This document shows, piece by piece, positions 34,532-48,300 of a DNA stretch of 64,000 nt. This DNA is from Neckera pumila (taxonomy: Eukaryota > Streptophyta > Bryopsida > Hypnales > Neckeraceae): contig OZ018412.1 in the NCBI GenBank assembly GCA_963969595.1, forward strand, positions 27,528,339 through 27,592,338, given 5' to 3'. The stretch's first letter is position 1. Each line of letters opens with the position of its first letter. Both the position numbers and the translations under genes were made by a program. Under the pieces are notes generated by a model. That model searched no databases, was not told where the DNA came from, and saw nothing but the letters and a program-made list of their open reading frames with translations.

Positions 34532-35639
34532 TATTGCAAAAAAAAATTCAAAATTTCCACTGCCCGCTCTGTTTTTTCATCCATTTCTCATTCGATTGAA
34601 GCAGACGGAGTGCCGCTGCGGTACTTTGCGTCTTTCACTGTTGTCGTATTCTTGAGTCTGTGCGACGGCTCGGAGCCAAGACGGAACTTGAAATTGAAAA
34701 CTTGAGCTATACTCATCACTGATGATTCAGCAGACACAAACCATGAGAGATGGCTTCCCACCACCCCATCCGAATTACATTCTCCACAATATCATCAATC
34801 GAATTGGTCCTTTGAAACCTTGAATCCTTGGTTCTAAGGGTTTAGAATTTCGAGGCTGAGATTCACGTGGTTATGCCTTTGCAGGTGGGTCCGTTCACAG
34901 AGGATTTTCCACTACATACATGATTCAAATATCTCTGCTGGAGTTCGCGGTTTGATGAAGATTCATTCGCCGTTTCTCGTGATCACTGTGAAAGACCGAT
35001 GGTTTCACAAATTATTTCACAAATTTTTGCAAGGCAATTCATTGATGACTAGTCATAATGATGCTTGTGTAATTTTCTCTGGATTCCTACCAGTCTTGAT
35101 TTGACGTTATTCTATTTGGGAGTTTGCTTCTCGATCTTGTCAGCTGAGAATTCTTTTTTTCTTGGGAGCTGAAGAGGGGATTTCATCACAATAGAGAGCA
35201 AATACCATTTCTTGTACAAAAGTGTATTGGAAGGTTTGGAAAAAGGTTTCTGTTTGTGGCTAATTGGTGATCGATACAGTATTGAGTCAATGTTTCGAAT
35301 GCTGAAGTATTCATGGACTAACCGTAGCTGGCTATGAAGTCGTGGTTTACTTAATCGATGTTTAGGGTCTTCGTCTTGATTGGTGGGGAGGTTGTTTTTG
35401 TGACAGATTGAGTGTACCGGGGTGACGTAGCCGTTCCAGTTCAGAATCTGCACTTGGTGATCGTCAAAATGAGCTGCGGTATGTCGCGTACACTTTGATA
35501 TGCTTTGGGTTATACTCTTCACTAAAAAATTCTCTCCAGCGCCGTACAGGAATATCCTAAAAAATTCTCATCTATGTCATAGTCATCTTCTTTAGACCTG
35601 AGTTGAGACCCTGCCCAGTCATTTTAAAGAGAACAAAGC
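34532..35639. other. No recognised feature
   Basis: The 136-codon minus-strand frame 35112-35522 has no recognisable domain and a random-like composition. Nothing else was seen. Confidence 0.4.
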
Positions 35640-35869
35640 TTAACCCTTGAACGCCGCCGAGGACGTTCTGCGTCCTTTGAATGACAAAGAATCTTTCCCT
35701 ACAAGACAGAAGTGCAACTTTTCATCCTCGGTATTAGGAGTAAGAAGGAAAGATCTTCAACAGTTCTTTGACTTCCAATGAATGTATTAAGCTTTTTCAA
35801 AGTAGATGATGTCACACGGAATCACAATACATGATTTCCATGGCTACCGGTCCGTCCTTCAAGGGTTAA
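35640..35869. repeat. 230-bp MITE with TTAACCCTTGAA ends
   Basis: It begins TTAACCCTTGAACG and ends GTCCTTCAAGGGTTAA, with a small inner hairpin (GGACG..CGTCC) near the left end. TTAA followed by CCC at both termini is the piggyBac arrangement. Single similar ends occur near 28060 and 38903. Confidence 0.65.
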
Positions 35870-36339
35870 CGCAAAACTGTAATCTAAGAGACTCAGGAGT
35901 TGGTCTAGCTAAACTAGTAAATTTTCCTGGAAACGAGAGGAACTCTTACCTAGCTAAGAAGGCAACAGAGGACCTTGCATCGAATTATGGCCCCATTATT
36001 AGGTTGATTCGTTGTTACAGAAAAAAGGAAAAAATCTCCTCTACCACTCTTCTATCCCTACACGAACTCCAACCAAGAAATCTGTAATAATTCCAAATTT
36101 AAGCTAACGATCATAAACAGACACCATGATTCTGGCAATTGTCATTTCGAAGATCAAAGCAATACCTGATTTAGGTCTGCAAGAGCTTCTGAATATTCCC
36201 CTTTAAGCTCATGAGAATAGGCTCTTCCCATCAAAGCTTCAACATTGCTTCATTTACTCAGAACTTCCTCGAAAGCTGGCAATTGACAGAGAAAACACAA
36301 ACTCAGAATCAATTAGTTCAAACTCTCTATACACGTGAA

Positions 36340-36699
36340 TTAGGTCAAACACCTTTGCACGTAATGACCTTGCCAATGGTGCCCCTCCACCGCAGGTACC
36401 CCGCCCTTTGGCGCAGGTGACCCGCGCTTATGGGTGCCCGACGAAGCATGGCTCTTTTGGTACACCCTAGCACGGCCGGGTCGAGGCGGAGGAATCGGAC
36501 AACCCTTGGATCGTATGCTCTTTAATTTGATTTTCAGCCAGGTTTCCTCGTCCGTCTTTTCATCGTCATCAGGCTCCCGCCATCGGACCGTGAATTCCAC
36601 ACCATCGCCAATTAAAAGCCCGAAAGGCGCCAGGCGTACCAGACTGCGCGCCATTCCAACGAGCGCTCGTCGTCTTCCCTCGACTTGCGCCGGTTCCAC
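36340..36699 (-). CDS. Doubtful 119-codon frame, GC-rich
   Basis: The N-terminal ~90 residues (MEPAQVEGRRRALVGM..., FTVRWREPDDDEKTDEETW) have a protein-like, charged composition in a GC-rich patch. The C-terminal part runs into the repeat 36381-36467. No family is recognised and no neighbouring exon was found. Confidence 0.2.
   Translation of the reverse strand: MEPAQVEGRRRALVGMARSLVRLAPFGLLIGDGVEFTVRWREPDDDEKTDEETWLKIKLKSIRSKGCPIPPPRPGRARVYQKSHASSGTHKRGSPAPKGGVPAVEGHHWQGHYVQRCLT
36381..36467 (-). repeat. GC-rich repeat, right member of an inverted pair
   Basis: The minus strand matches 34453-34531, including GGTCACCTGCGCCAAAGGGC. Confidence 0.75.
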
Positions 36700-36734
36700 G
36701 AGCCCTGCCTCGCCTGGTTCTACTTCTTTTCTTA

Positions 36735-38763
36735 AATTTGCTGTGCTTTTCTACCACGTCGTGTTGATTGCGCGCTTCCTCAGCATTTGCGAGCTCTGAT
36801 AATTGCACAAGGTCTTCACTGAGATTTCGCTTGCATTGGCTGGAAGTTGCTTGTCGCGATCGGAGTAAGTGAGATCAAGAGCATTTTCTGGATCTGAGAA
36901 AGGAGATGCGTTGAAGTGGAAGCAGGTTGTCTGATTTGGTTTCGTAGTGCGTTTGACTTCGGCGGTCGTGGAGGATGTGTGCGGGGAGCATTTGTTGGTG
37001 TTGAGTTATGGATCAGGGATTGTGATCTGCGACGATTTCAGTTAGCGCAGGGCATCGTTTATATTAACATTGATGGAGTCAATGACCTCTGGATTTGAAT
37101 AAGCGATTTTCTTGAAAACAGGTTAGTTGAGCCACGGTTGTTGATTAATTTATGTCTGCGTTTGAAAAGCACTTTATGCGATTTCCGGCATGTCTGAAGT
37201 CTTTGTTACGCAAAGTACTGTCCTTTTCGTTTGCAAATTCAAGAATTAGAGTGAGTGATCTCCTGTTTTCATATTTGGTTATGGTCGCTTTGGGGGATTT
37301 CTATAAATCTCTGCACTGCAATTTCATAGATGGAATCAGTGACCTCTGGATTTTATTCCTGAGCGATCTTGTCGTTTGAATTTAATAAGCATTACAGCCG
37401 ATTCCTGGTTTATCTCTACCAAATGTCTGAAGTGAGTGACGTCTTAGGTGGCGCAATCAACAGTGCTTTTCGTTTGTAAATTCGAGAATTAGAACAAGAT
37501 ATCTCTATTGTCGGTTTCTGCTTCCTTGATCATGGAACTTTTTGGAGGTTTTCCCATAGATCGCCACATTGCTCCAGTTCTACGGTCAAGTAGAAGATTT
37601 CAATCTTTTTCAATCTTTCCTAATTCACAACTTAAATATCTTTCAAGGCTTCTTTTGGCATGTTTACTGTTTGTGGTATGAAGGAATCAGGTGTCTTGAG
37701 ATAGTTATCAATAAAGAAATTCTCTAGAATTGTTCTTGATTCTCAATTATTTGTGTCTGAAAATAGCAACGGGTCTATCTGCCGTAATTGAGACTTGCGC
37801 AGTTCGCTTGATCCTCAGCGGAGTCACAGTTTAGGACAAAAGTATGTTTGACCTAAATAGTCTATAAATCGAGATTTTCATTTTTCATTTTTTTCTGTAT
37901 CTATCTCATGTGGAATGTGGATGTATCATATCCCAAGTTGGATTCTTGGTAATGGGATTCTGGTTGTATTGTGGTGATTCATGTACAGATTTTGCATAGT
38001 TTTTAAGGTTTTTGAAGAATGTGTGAGGATCTGATCATGGAAATGTGTGAGTTTGTGTTGGACTGCTTGTATAGTGGTGGGATTTCTTACACAATTCCAA
38101 AAGTGTTGTGGATGCTTGTAAACTTGACATGGCTATGAATCTTGGGGGCTTTGCAAAATGGAGGTTTAAGGTAGTAACAACACTAAGCTTAATTGCATGA
38201 ATGAAAATTGCAAGGTGGTCTTCTATGATGATTTAGTCATGGTTTTTGCATTTCTGAGAATCATATGGTCACATCAAGGTACTAAAAAACTTCTCATCGC
38301 AAAGTTCATCTTAGCAAAGCACCAACATTTATACCAAGCTCACCTATGAATCAAGCTCCCATACTGGAAAGCATAAAATGAGCACCCCAAATGGTGTATT
38401 GACTATTGATACATGTTTTTTTTGTCAAATTTTCAAATATTTCTCAAGTAAATAATAATTAAGATGTTCCATTTGTATAAATGATATTTTTGCAAAATAG
38501 TAAGTCACAATTTAATGGGTGATGTATTGAAAAAATTTAAAATCCTAAGAAATGAAGAATATTGGTGCATTGCAATATTAAAACTTGTGACCACATTATG
38601 CAAATGGACACCTCATATTAGCAAGACTTCAAATTGCTACAGAAAGCTTAGAAATCAAAATTCTAGTGTTCAAGGGCTAATCCCATTCTAAAGACAATCA
38701 TCTGGACACTAAACATTGGAAGCTCGTCAAGATGAAGTTGTTCAAACAATACTAAATTTTTTT
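36735..38763. other. Non-coding; approximate ~240-bp duplication at 37.06-37.5 kb
   Basis: GACCTCTGGATTT recurs at about 37082 and 37340, ATGTCTGAAGT at 37190 and 37423, and CTTTTCGTTTG at 37222 and 37463, so a unit of about 240-258 bp is duplicated with drift. No gene is recognised. Confidence 0.5.
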
Positions 38764-39542
38764 AGGTGAAATTGAATAGCCTTTGGCGGGCGGACAACTT
38801 TGGCACATGGCCATCAAGGTGGACAACTTTTGGAGGTGAACACCTAGAAAACAAAACATGGCAATGATATAAAAATGATGAAAAGGTACAAATTCAGTTA
38901 TTAACCCTTGAACATCGATGTGGATGTTTTGTGTCTGATGAATGACCTAAGACCAATCCGGTGGATATAAAGGTCTTTTTCAACTATTTTTTGGGTGAAA
39001 GTAATAAAGGAGACTTGCTGCATCATAGATAGCAAGAAATAGTATCATTGAACGCATCTTTATTTAGGTGCTGCAAATTGTAAGAAGATGTAATGGAGAT
39101 TTACATTCATGGGAATAGAGTCCATGCAATGCAAGCTTTTGCAACTTTTGACAATCACATTATAAAATGTGGGCACTTTGCTCCTACATTATAGCGGGCA
39201 ATTTTCTTCTCTACAACAACTCATTTTGGCAGTTACCATCCTTCTTACTGTTCACAACCACCTTGCAAGGCTATGCTTAGAAAAGTAGGGTTCTTCATTG
39301 ATTGCCATAAATTTGGTCCACTCTTTGTCGTGGTTCATCACTTGCATGAACTTCTTGAGCTATTTATTGAATGCGTCATCATGTTCATAGTAATATAAGT
39401 AGGTGAAATTAAATAGCCTTGGGTAGACTGACAACTTTGGCACATGGCCATCAAGATGAATGACCTTTGGGGCAAATATCTAAAAAATAAAAAATAGCAA
39501 TGATACAAGAACAATGAAAATGTACAAATTTGTTTATTAAAA
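38764..39542. repeat. Two direct copies of a ~140-bp sequence
   Basis: Copies at 38764-38905 and 39402-39542 share GGTGAAATT(G/A)AATAGCC, CAACTTTGGCACATGGCCAT and later ATGGCAATGATA-like text. They may be the two ends of one insertion or separate copies. Confidence 0.7.
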
Positions 39543-40415
39543 ACTGCTATAAGTAAGTGGCGGACACCTTGTTGTTTGCTCAATTTGACAACCCCAAAGG
39601 TCCAATAGATGATCTTTAGGGGCAGGCGGAAAACAATATATCCTAGACAAATCAAACAACTTATGGCAAATAGTCATTTACCTTAGTATAAAATGATAAA
39701 ACTCAAAAGTCATTTAGAATCCAAAGGGTCTTTTCCTCATCCATTGTCTCAATATAAGATTATATGACTTCAATGCAAATGCTACTAGGACCATTTGGTG
39801 GAGCACACTCAAAAAAATATAGAGAATAAAATCAAAGACAGAATTTCAATAAGAGAATTTTAATTTTAATTTTCTTTTAATTTTATAAAAAAATTATTCT
39901 TTAATCTCCACCATCATTTGGACTTTTTGTTTACTTGTTTGACAATTTGATGTCTATAACCATCAACCACCTTATTTGAGATAGGGAACCATTTGTTTTT
40001 GGCGGACATTGTTGGCAAACATTTGAGGCATTTGTCTCTCATTATAATTTGCCATAAAGGTGTCTAACTAACAACTTTACTTACCTATTGGTAAACCTCA
40101 TATTTCACTGCATTATAATTTTTTTCATAAATGAAGGAATAAATTATCATCCATAAGTAGGCTTTCTGTTAAGGTGGGAGTATCTATTACCATCCACTTA
40201 AACAATCTTGTATATTCTAATGTTATATCAATATAGAAGATTGTTTCAATACATTTTTTTTTTAAATTCATGATTTTCAAATGTCAATTGTAAATTTTTT
40301 TAATGTATATGAATGTATTATGAATTTTTGAAACCCTACTTCATAGCGTATCCTAAAATGCTTTTGCATTGTACAGACATTTAGAACATTTTGTACTACT
40401 TGCAATTAGATGTTT
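39543..40415. other. No recognised feature
   Basis: AT-rich sequence without open frames or clear repeats. Confidence 0.4.
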
Positions 40416-41154
40416 TTAACCCCTAAAGCTGAGTTTTTTTGGCAATATAGCGATTTTGGGCAGCTCACGACAAATGGAGTTTTTATTTTCTTTCTTTGAA
40501 AATTTTACACAATATGTGCCCAAGGAGTAGCTTTAAGGCCCAACAATTTTTGTAACTTTTGACTACATAGTTAAAAAGTTATTGCATGATATGTGATTTT
40601 CTTTGAACTTTGGGCAGCACGGGCAGCTCAAAAAAATTCTTTAAAAATGACTTTTAAAAAAAATAAAAATTTGAACTTGGTTCTTTATATATATATATAT
40701 ATAAAGCTTTGAATCATTCAATTTCAATCAATGAGTCAAAAGTTATGAGGAGTTTAAGTTTTAGGGTAGGTATGGAGTCTTTGAAAACCATATCTACCCA
40801 CAAATTAGAACTCCTCATAACTTTTGACTCATTGATTGAAATTGAATGATTCAAAGCTTTCTACGTATATATAAATCTAAAGAACCAATTTCAATCTTTT
40901 CTTTTTTTTGAAAGTCATTTAAAAAAAAAATTTGAGCTGCCCAAGCTACCCAAAGTTCAAAGAAATCACATATTATGCAATAACTTCTTAACTATGTAGT
41001 CAATAGTTACAAAAATTGTCGGGTCTTAAAGCTATTCCTTGGGCACATATTGTGTAAAATTTTCAAAGAAAAAAAAAAAAAAATCCATTTGTAGTGAGCT
41101 GTCCAAAATCGCTATGTTGACAGAAAAAACGCAGCTTGGTCTTTTAGGGGCTAA
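40416..41154. repeat. Foldback element, TTAACCCCTAAAG ends
   Basis: The whole 739 bp is an inverted repeat centred near 40785. Outer ends are TTAACCCCTAAAGC and CTTTTAGGGGCTAA. Inner arms at 40702-40753 and 40808-40860 (AAAGCTTTGAATCATTCAAT type) are nearly perfect. The termini resemble the ~925-bp family. Confidence 0.85.
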
Positions 41155-42426
41155 TTGATGTAGGATTCAAATTGGTTTTAAACACTTCCACCTTACAAAT
41201 AATGTATCCAAACAATGTACCCTTTTTTCTTTCACTTTTTATGTTCATTTTCTATAATTCTATATATTGATTTGTAGGGAGAGCTAATGATGTATCATTC
41301 CCTTGTTGACAAGTACACATTTAAATCCAATTAAGATCCTTTATCAAGGACATTCTAGAGGGGTAATTTGAGTGTCCAAATTTCTTCTAATGGAACACCT
41401 ACAAAATAAAATAAAAACTCAAGAAAAGATGAAATTAATCCTAAACAATTTGTGAAAGAACATTCTATAAAACTTGTGGACTTTGGACGTCCTGTGAATT
41501 CACTCTTGGTGTGGCAGGCCATAGTGGAACTAAACATGTGCGTAGGGAGCCTCCGACGACAAAACTCTAATTTGTGAGCACCTACCCAGCCACTTGTGCC
41601 ATGCTACGGGTCCAAGCGAATGGCGGGTGGCGTGGGGGTTGAATTTGGCAGGTGCCGTCGGCGTCTATATTTAAACCATAGTTGGGTGATTGCTTGAAAG
41701 ACCTATCAATTTTGGTGCGTTTTACAATAACACTCATGATTTTTTCTGAAATACTTGAAAATTAGAAAAATAATTTTTAAAAAGCTTAAAAAATATGGCT
41801 AATGTATACACCTTTAAGATAAAGGTAACCACCAAAGGAAAAGTCTAGGAAAATTCTCTAAGTAGGAGAACTAGAAAAGTGCCAATACTCATGAAAATAG
41901 ATACTTCGATGTTTAAATTAGTTAAAAATAGGAATTTTCTTTTAATAAATAAAATAAAAATCGGACATTTCTAAAAATTCTATGTAGATGTTCATTCACC
42001 AAAGAAACCACCAAAATGTGTTTTATATGTTTCAAAATGCAAGCTCAATGAAGTTCGATTTGTGGACTTCTACACCACATAAATTTAAGTATTTTTAGAA
42101 TTGCTTTTGACAATAGCTATAAAGCTACTAGAAAACCATCTCTACCAAATTTCAGCTCCAAATTTGTTTTTTGGGTACTAAATAGTACTAAACCCCCCAA
42201 ACTTAGCAAGTGTGGTATAATATTGGGGGCTATTATTAAATAGTAAAACATTTTTTAAATTTAAAAGAAAATTAGACAGGGTCTATAATAGCCATAAATA
42301 CCTTGCCCATGAATCTTAAGTCATTTGAAGTCAAAATGAAAAAGTTATAGGCAAAAAACTAATCAACACACAACATGTGACGGAAAATAGTACAGGTATT
42401 TCATGCAATCACCTATTTGTAACTTT
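41155..42426. other. Non-coding AT-rich stretch
   Basis: No gene is recognised. One G/C-rich patch near 41.55-41.68 kb (GGCGGGTGGCGTGGGGG) stands out but has no coding frame. Confidence 0.4.
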
Positions 42427-43586
42427 GGACGAACCGTCCGTCCAAACCGTCCAATTTGTTTGCCCATCCGGGACGTGACTAATCCACCCGATGTGACTAC
42501 TTTAAAGTAATCACATTAGACACCCGGTCTGTCCAATTTGTCTAATGTGTCCGCCCGTCTGGAACACTCAATGATCTTAATTCGCCCAATGTGACAACAA
42601 TGATTCAAACTTGCTCACCGCGTTGCTCTATATCTTGCTCTATGTCTTGCTCTATGTCTTGCTCTACGTTGCTCTACATCTTGCTTGCCTTGTTGTTCTA
42701 CGTGCTTTACGTTTCGATATGTCATGCTGCTACTTATTCTTTTGGTGTTGTTGACGCGGTGCTTTTTTTTTCCATGCGGTTTAAATTACTTTTCCTCGTG
42801 GTTGAATGTGCAGTCACATTTAGAAGCAATTTGGCAATGGCATTTTTCGATTTGGCAATCTGTACAAAAACTATGCATGCTCCCATAGTCACTTTATGCG
42901 GCCATTTGTTTTTGTTGGCAATGCCTTTATTGATAGATTTCACGTCATAGCGCTATGTGTCCTATATGCTAGAATTATACATTGTCATTGGTGGCATACT
43001 CTTGGTGCACAAATTGTATGATAATGGTGAAAGTGTATCATCTAATTTCAACGACAGACACGGGTTTATGGATACTCCTCCCCTCTATAACAAATTTATA
43101 CAGGTTTGGAGGAGAATACGAGAGCACAAGAACTACTAAAAGCGTAGATTGTAAATGTGGGATTCTTGCAGTAGCATATGGAACAACAGGTTACAAACTA
43201 TAGGCAGCGCATAATGGATTTAAAGGCCCAATTGGTGACAACTTCAAGTAATTTTTGTGAATTCAGTGAGTAGCTCGCAAATCTCAAGAAGATACAAGAT
43301 CTAGCATCACAGCAACGTATTGAATCTTTTAGCACAAAAATTGACCACCTTGCATTAGATTACATTTGAGGGCATTGGAGGGCCGTTTTAGGCAGTGTTG
43401 TCTATCCTGACGTGACATTGGCTTTTCACGTTGAGATGTTTGTCAACGATGGTTCGGACGTGTCCAGATGCGTTGGGATCGCGTTGAGATTATATATATA
43501 TATATATTTTTTATTTATTTATTTTTTGGGATGGCCTGTTCGTCGACCTAGACGGACCAGCCATTGATGGGACGGACAGACCGTCC
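42427..43586. mobile_element. Candidate 1.16-kb terminal-inverted-repeat element
   Basis: The left end GGACGAACCGTCCGTCC is roughly complementary to the right end GGGACGGACAGACCGTCC. CGTCC-rich words recur just inside both ends. The interior has a TTGCTCTA(C/T) microsatellite at 42620-42690 and short open frames without recognisable domains. A clean target-site duplication was not found. Confidence 0.4.
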
Positions 43587-45307
43587 AAAAAATAAATAAT
43601 AATAATAATTCTTTTTGTGGACGGTAACCATACTTTATATCACTAAATTTTCTAATAGGCCACAAAAATCAAATGCATGTCTAATTGACATTTGACATTT
43701 GGCGTCAATCCAATTGACATCCAAGGTTGATAATATTGAAGTAGGGTATCTATTCCCATTACTTTAACCCTTTAAGATAACTATATCTTATATCACTAAA
43801 TTTTCTAATAGGTTGCTATTCTGCTAAAATCACCCTGCAATACAAGGAGGTTAAGTGAATTGGCAATACACTAGTCATTTTTTGATGATTTCTTGTGCAA
43901 TGAGGAAATTTTTTATTTGAAATCCCAAAGGCACAAAAGTTAGCCAGACAAACATTTGGAAAATGCGGAAAAAATTTCAAGAATTTGGACTTCACAAATT
44001 GCAAGATAAGTTGACTTGAAGTTAGAAGAAAATGTTTTCTCTTGAAACCGCCCCAACATAGCTAACAAAGTTGACTCCTCTTAGAATGTGACTTGAGAAT
44101 TGAATTTTTTTTTGTACAATTGTATGCTATACTTTAATAGTTACATACAAACCATATTTTATTAGTTATATATATGCCAAATTTCAAAAGTTGATGAGCT
44201 TTTTTACAAAAGATTCCCAAAAGATTTCCAAATTGCCCGAGCTGCCCTAAAAGTTTAGAGCAATGTAACTATTGATTTGGCTCACCGGATTGGAAAAAAA
44301 GTTAGTTTTTCCACCAAGAAAGTACATATTTACACATTGTGTCCAAATTTCATGAACATCCAACCAAAAATGACTTCGTAGGAATCTATTCAAGATTTCT
44401 TGCATATGTTGAATGGACACTTGGTTCTTTAGGAGTTAAGCTTGGAACGATGCAGGGGTGACTTAGAAAATCATGAGAATCATTGGAATAAAAAAACCAA
44501 CAGTATTCATTGGAAGTCAAGTTTCTATATGTATTCTCCACTTTCTACAAAAAATTCCAAAGATGAATAGTTGTAGTTCTATCCTACAATGGAGAATTCC
44601 TTGTCATTCATCAGACATTCATTGTCTGCGACATCCTTCTTGGGTTAATAGGGGCAATATATTGGTGTTTACAATTCATGTTACCAAACTAAATATCATA
44701 TTTTCAGTACTAGATTCTGGTAATAATCCTCTAACCAATCTAGCAAGTAATCTAATAGGGAGTTGACCCAATTCTTTTCACCCTCCATTTCCAATCTATA
44801 GGTTGCTCTCTTTCCATGAAGTTGTGGCTCAATTCCTAGAGCAATTGTGGCACATTATGATTGGCTACAAGGCTCTCAATACAACCAACGCTTGATCCAT
44901 TTTTGCATTCAATCTATGGTCAGAAATAGAAAGGTCTATATATAGGTCACAGAGAATCTTCCGCTGAAACATTCATAGTAATTATATTTTGTGTAATAAA
45001 TTCTGGAAAAATATGCAATCCTTCCTAACGCTATTTCTGTACACGGGAAAAACTCCACTAACAAAAAACCTGCGCTCCAAGTATGCGTAATTGCTTAAGT
45101 AATTGGAAATGGTCGGTTCCTTCACATAAATTAGGACAGAGGGACACTGATAAAAAGCTATTACTAATTCTCAAATTTAAAAAAAATCACTGGCATTTTG
45201 CTGTAATGCCAAACAAGTGCTTATTTTCGGTTTCCCAACTTGGAACTGGACATCCCATATGCTCAACAACAACATCATCTCACAAGAGTCCAGAAAAAAA
45301 AATAATC
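43587..45307. other. Non-coding; 3' side of the NEF1-like gene
   Basis: No gene is seen. Around 44.2-44.44 kb the sequence ends TTCTTTAGGAGTTAAGC, like a decayed end of the ~925-bp family. Confidence 0.4.
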
Positions 45308-48300
45308 TCAAATTAATCTCATTCCAGCAATCCGAATGTTCCGGGAGATTATATATTGGACAAGGGCGTAAACCATACCTAAGCAAGCTAAGAATCTGAT
45401 GCTAACGATGTCAGTGATAATGGCTGCCGGCAGGTTCATTGGCGTCGTCAAAAGCAGCAACATGTCTGATTGTTTGAGGTAATTCCACATGAACCTATTG
45501 AACAAAAAGTGGTTTGGCGTGGTAAGGCCCAGAAGGATGATGTTCTTCACAAGGTAAAAGAGTCCAGGCCCACCTGTCTGCATCCCCCAGTCCGAGCTGT
45601 GGTAGCCATCCCATACCTCGATCCACAATCGATACCCTGCAGACATGATCAGATAACCAGACACTGCTGCAGTCAATGGGAAGTACCGCTGCCGGTCCCC
45701 GAAACCTGTCAACAAGTTGGCATCCTGATTCAGGAGCAACAAAATCGGTGCAAGGATGACGATGGCTCGATCAGAGCCTCCTGTGAGGTGAAGGTTGAGG
45801 ATTAAGCAAATGCCAAAACACAGCAAAGTTGACACGTTGCCAATGCTTGCCATCCAAGCGCCCTCGGCAGCAAGCTTCTTCACACTGAACGCATTCGTCG
45901 ACGAAGGCTTGCGCTGCTGGGACAGGCGATACTTGGGTCCGTGACCTCCCACCACCCTTTCCGAAACCTTATCTGCTATGATTGATGCTAGCTTCACCTT
46001 GATTTCAAACGCAATCGCCATAAAGATTGCAGCGTAAAGCCCCAACAAGGATACTCTTGAGCCCTCCAGGGCAAAGAGAGTGATGTAATTATCCTCGCTC
46101 TCAGCCCGGTCCCCAGTTTGGAATCTCAACTGTCCTTCTGCTAAGTAAATGATTGGACAAAGCCCAACCAAGATTCCAAACACCCACGGGAGGAGTCGAG
46201 GACTCGTTGCTGATGGCAAGTGTGTGAAGACCAGGAAGACAGAAGCGCAAGCCATTGCAGCTACAAGCAGAACATGCAAGAGAGCAGCCTGCAGGAAATA
46301 TTGTGCGCATAAATAAACGCCCGTGCTAACCCCCATACCCACTGCATACACAAACCGAAGCTCCACCACGTCTTGAATTGGGATTGCTGAAGTCAGAGCC
46401 GCGAGGGAGGCTATGATGGTTATGATGAGAAGCCACGTCGGCCATGTAGGTGTGTCCGCCACAGCTCCATAAATGGCAATACTATCAGCAGTCCTTTCTG
46501 GCATATGAGCCTTGTCCCACCAGAACGTCCAAGCCTCCGGCACCGGAGGCTGCATGATTATGAACAAGAATCCCACCGAAATCACAAGCACCAACGCCCT
46601 CTTGGCACTCTGCGTCAACAAGCACAACCATGTCAGAAAATGAAAAATATTCCTCCAAAATCAAAGCTTCTAATACGTCCACAAGACCCATCACAAAATG
46701 TGAGAACCAAAGTCGAATCCATAAAGAACACGCCTTAACAACATAAATACTACCAATGTACTCCAGGATGCTTCAAATCCGTATCAGCGGGAACATATTC
46801 ACAGTTCATGGTCAAGAAGTCGTTTGCACGATGATGGAGGCACGTAACCTCAAAACACAGAAAGTATCAGGATAGAAAAGTAGAGTAAAGAATACAGGCA
46901 GAACACTACAATGATCAGTGCGCTACAAACACAATAATGTAGCAGTTCTTAATTCGTCTCACGCTCAGGTTAAATAGCTCAGACGACTCAACGAACTCTG
47001 CATATCTTTCTCTGCATCTAGTGATATATCCCACTCCATCGCAAAGCTGGAAGTGGACTAATCACGACGCATTCCGTTGACAATAAAACATCAAGCACAA
47101 TGAAGACCCAACCCGTATACATATGAATAACAAACTAGACAGCTGTAGCAGTTCTTAATTCGTCTCAGGCTCAGGTTAAATAGCTCAGACGACTCAACGA
47201 ACTCTGCAAATCTTTCTCTGCATCTAGTGATGTACCCCACTCCATCGCAGAGCTGGAAGTAGGCTAATCACGATGCATTCTCTTCCCTCTCAGCCCACTA
47301 GCAGAACTGTTCCACGTTTGAGTAGTTAATCAGAAGCACAGAATTTGAACTTTCCAACAAAGTCTTTCAGTATTCATCCAAATGAAGACAACTAGAAGCT
47401 CATCACTGTGTGCGGATATTGAGAAGCATCATAAGATTGTGCGTGGGATTATGACGAAGATGAATACCTGTATGTGGGAGAAATGCTGCGTGACGATTGG
47501 AGCACTTGCAACACCTGCCGCCAGGATTAAGCTGCCCAAAATCAATCCGTCTGATGGAGAAACCCCTGTCCACCACTGTATAGCTTCGAATATAGTAAAG
47601 CGACAAAGCCAGACTGATATGCCTACAACCGCAGCATTAGCCACTCCTTGCCATGGCTTCATCCTGAAGCCCCCCTTCACTCCGCCCCTGAAAACAACGC
47701 CCATACGACAATATCAAAATCCAAACCAGAAGTTGAGAAGTAGACCTCAGCATAATGAGTAGAATGATCATAATCATAATGATAGCAAATCAACCATGAA
47801 GTACGCTTTCCTTGACTGAAGTCACAATAGACCATCAATTTGGAACTCCAGTTCTCCTTAGAATCCAAAATAGCGAAAACAACGTATTGAACTGCAATAC
47901 ATTGGTGCTCTCAGAGCACGATCATGGAAGAGGAAGCATATGCTTGGAAATTATAGACACCAACAAAAAAGAAGAGGATGAGAGTAAATACTTGTAAAGT
48001 AAGAGTGGAGGTGTAACTGCAAGAAGCAGCAAAGCAGCCGCCCACACGACATGCGGTGAACTCAGGAACAGCATTGAGAGCTTGGACATATAGAGGCATA
48101 TCATCAGCCAATAGGACACTGAGCTGATCCTCCTATCGGTTGATAAGCGATGCACCAGCCCCAGCCCCAGCACAGTCGTAAAAACAACCATGTAACTTGG
48201 ATACACCACATCATCGTCCATTGAAAAGTAGTAGATACTCGTAAAATTATACAATCGGTTCTCCAAATGACACACTATCAGAGCGTGAGCGACGAGTCCG

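Noticed and set aside
35112..35522. 136-codon minus-strand frame as a gene
   Set aside because: Composition is random-like with no domain, partner exon or GC rise.
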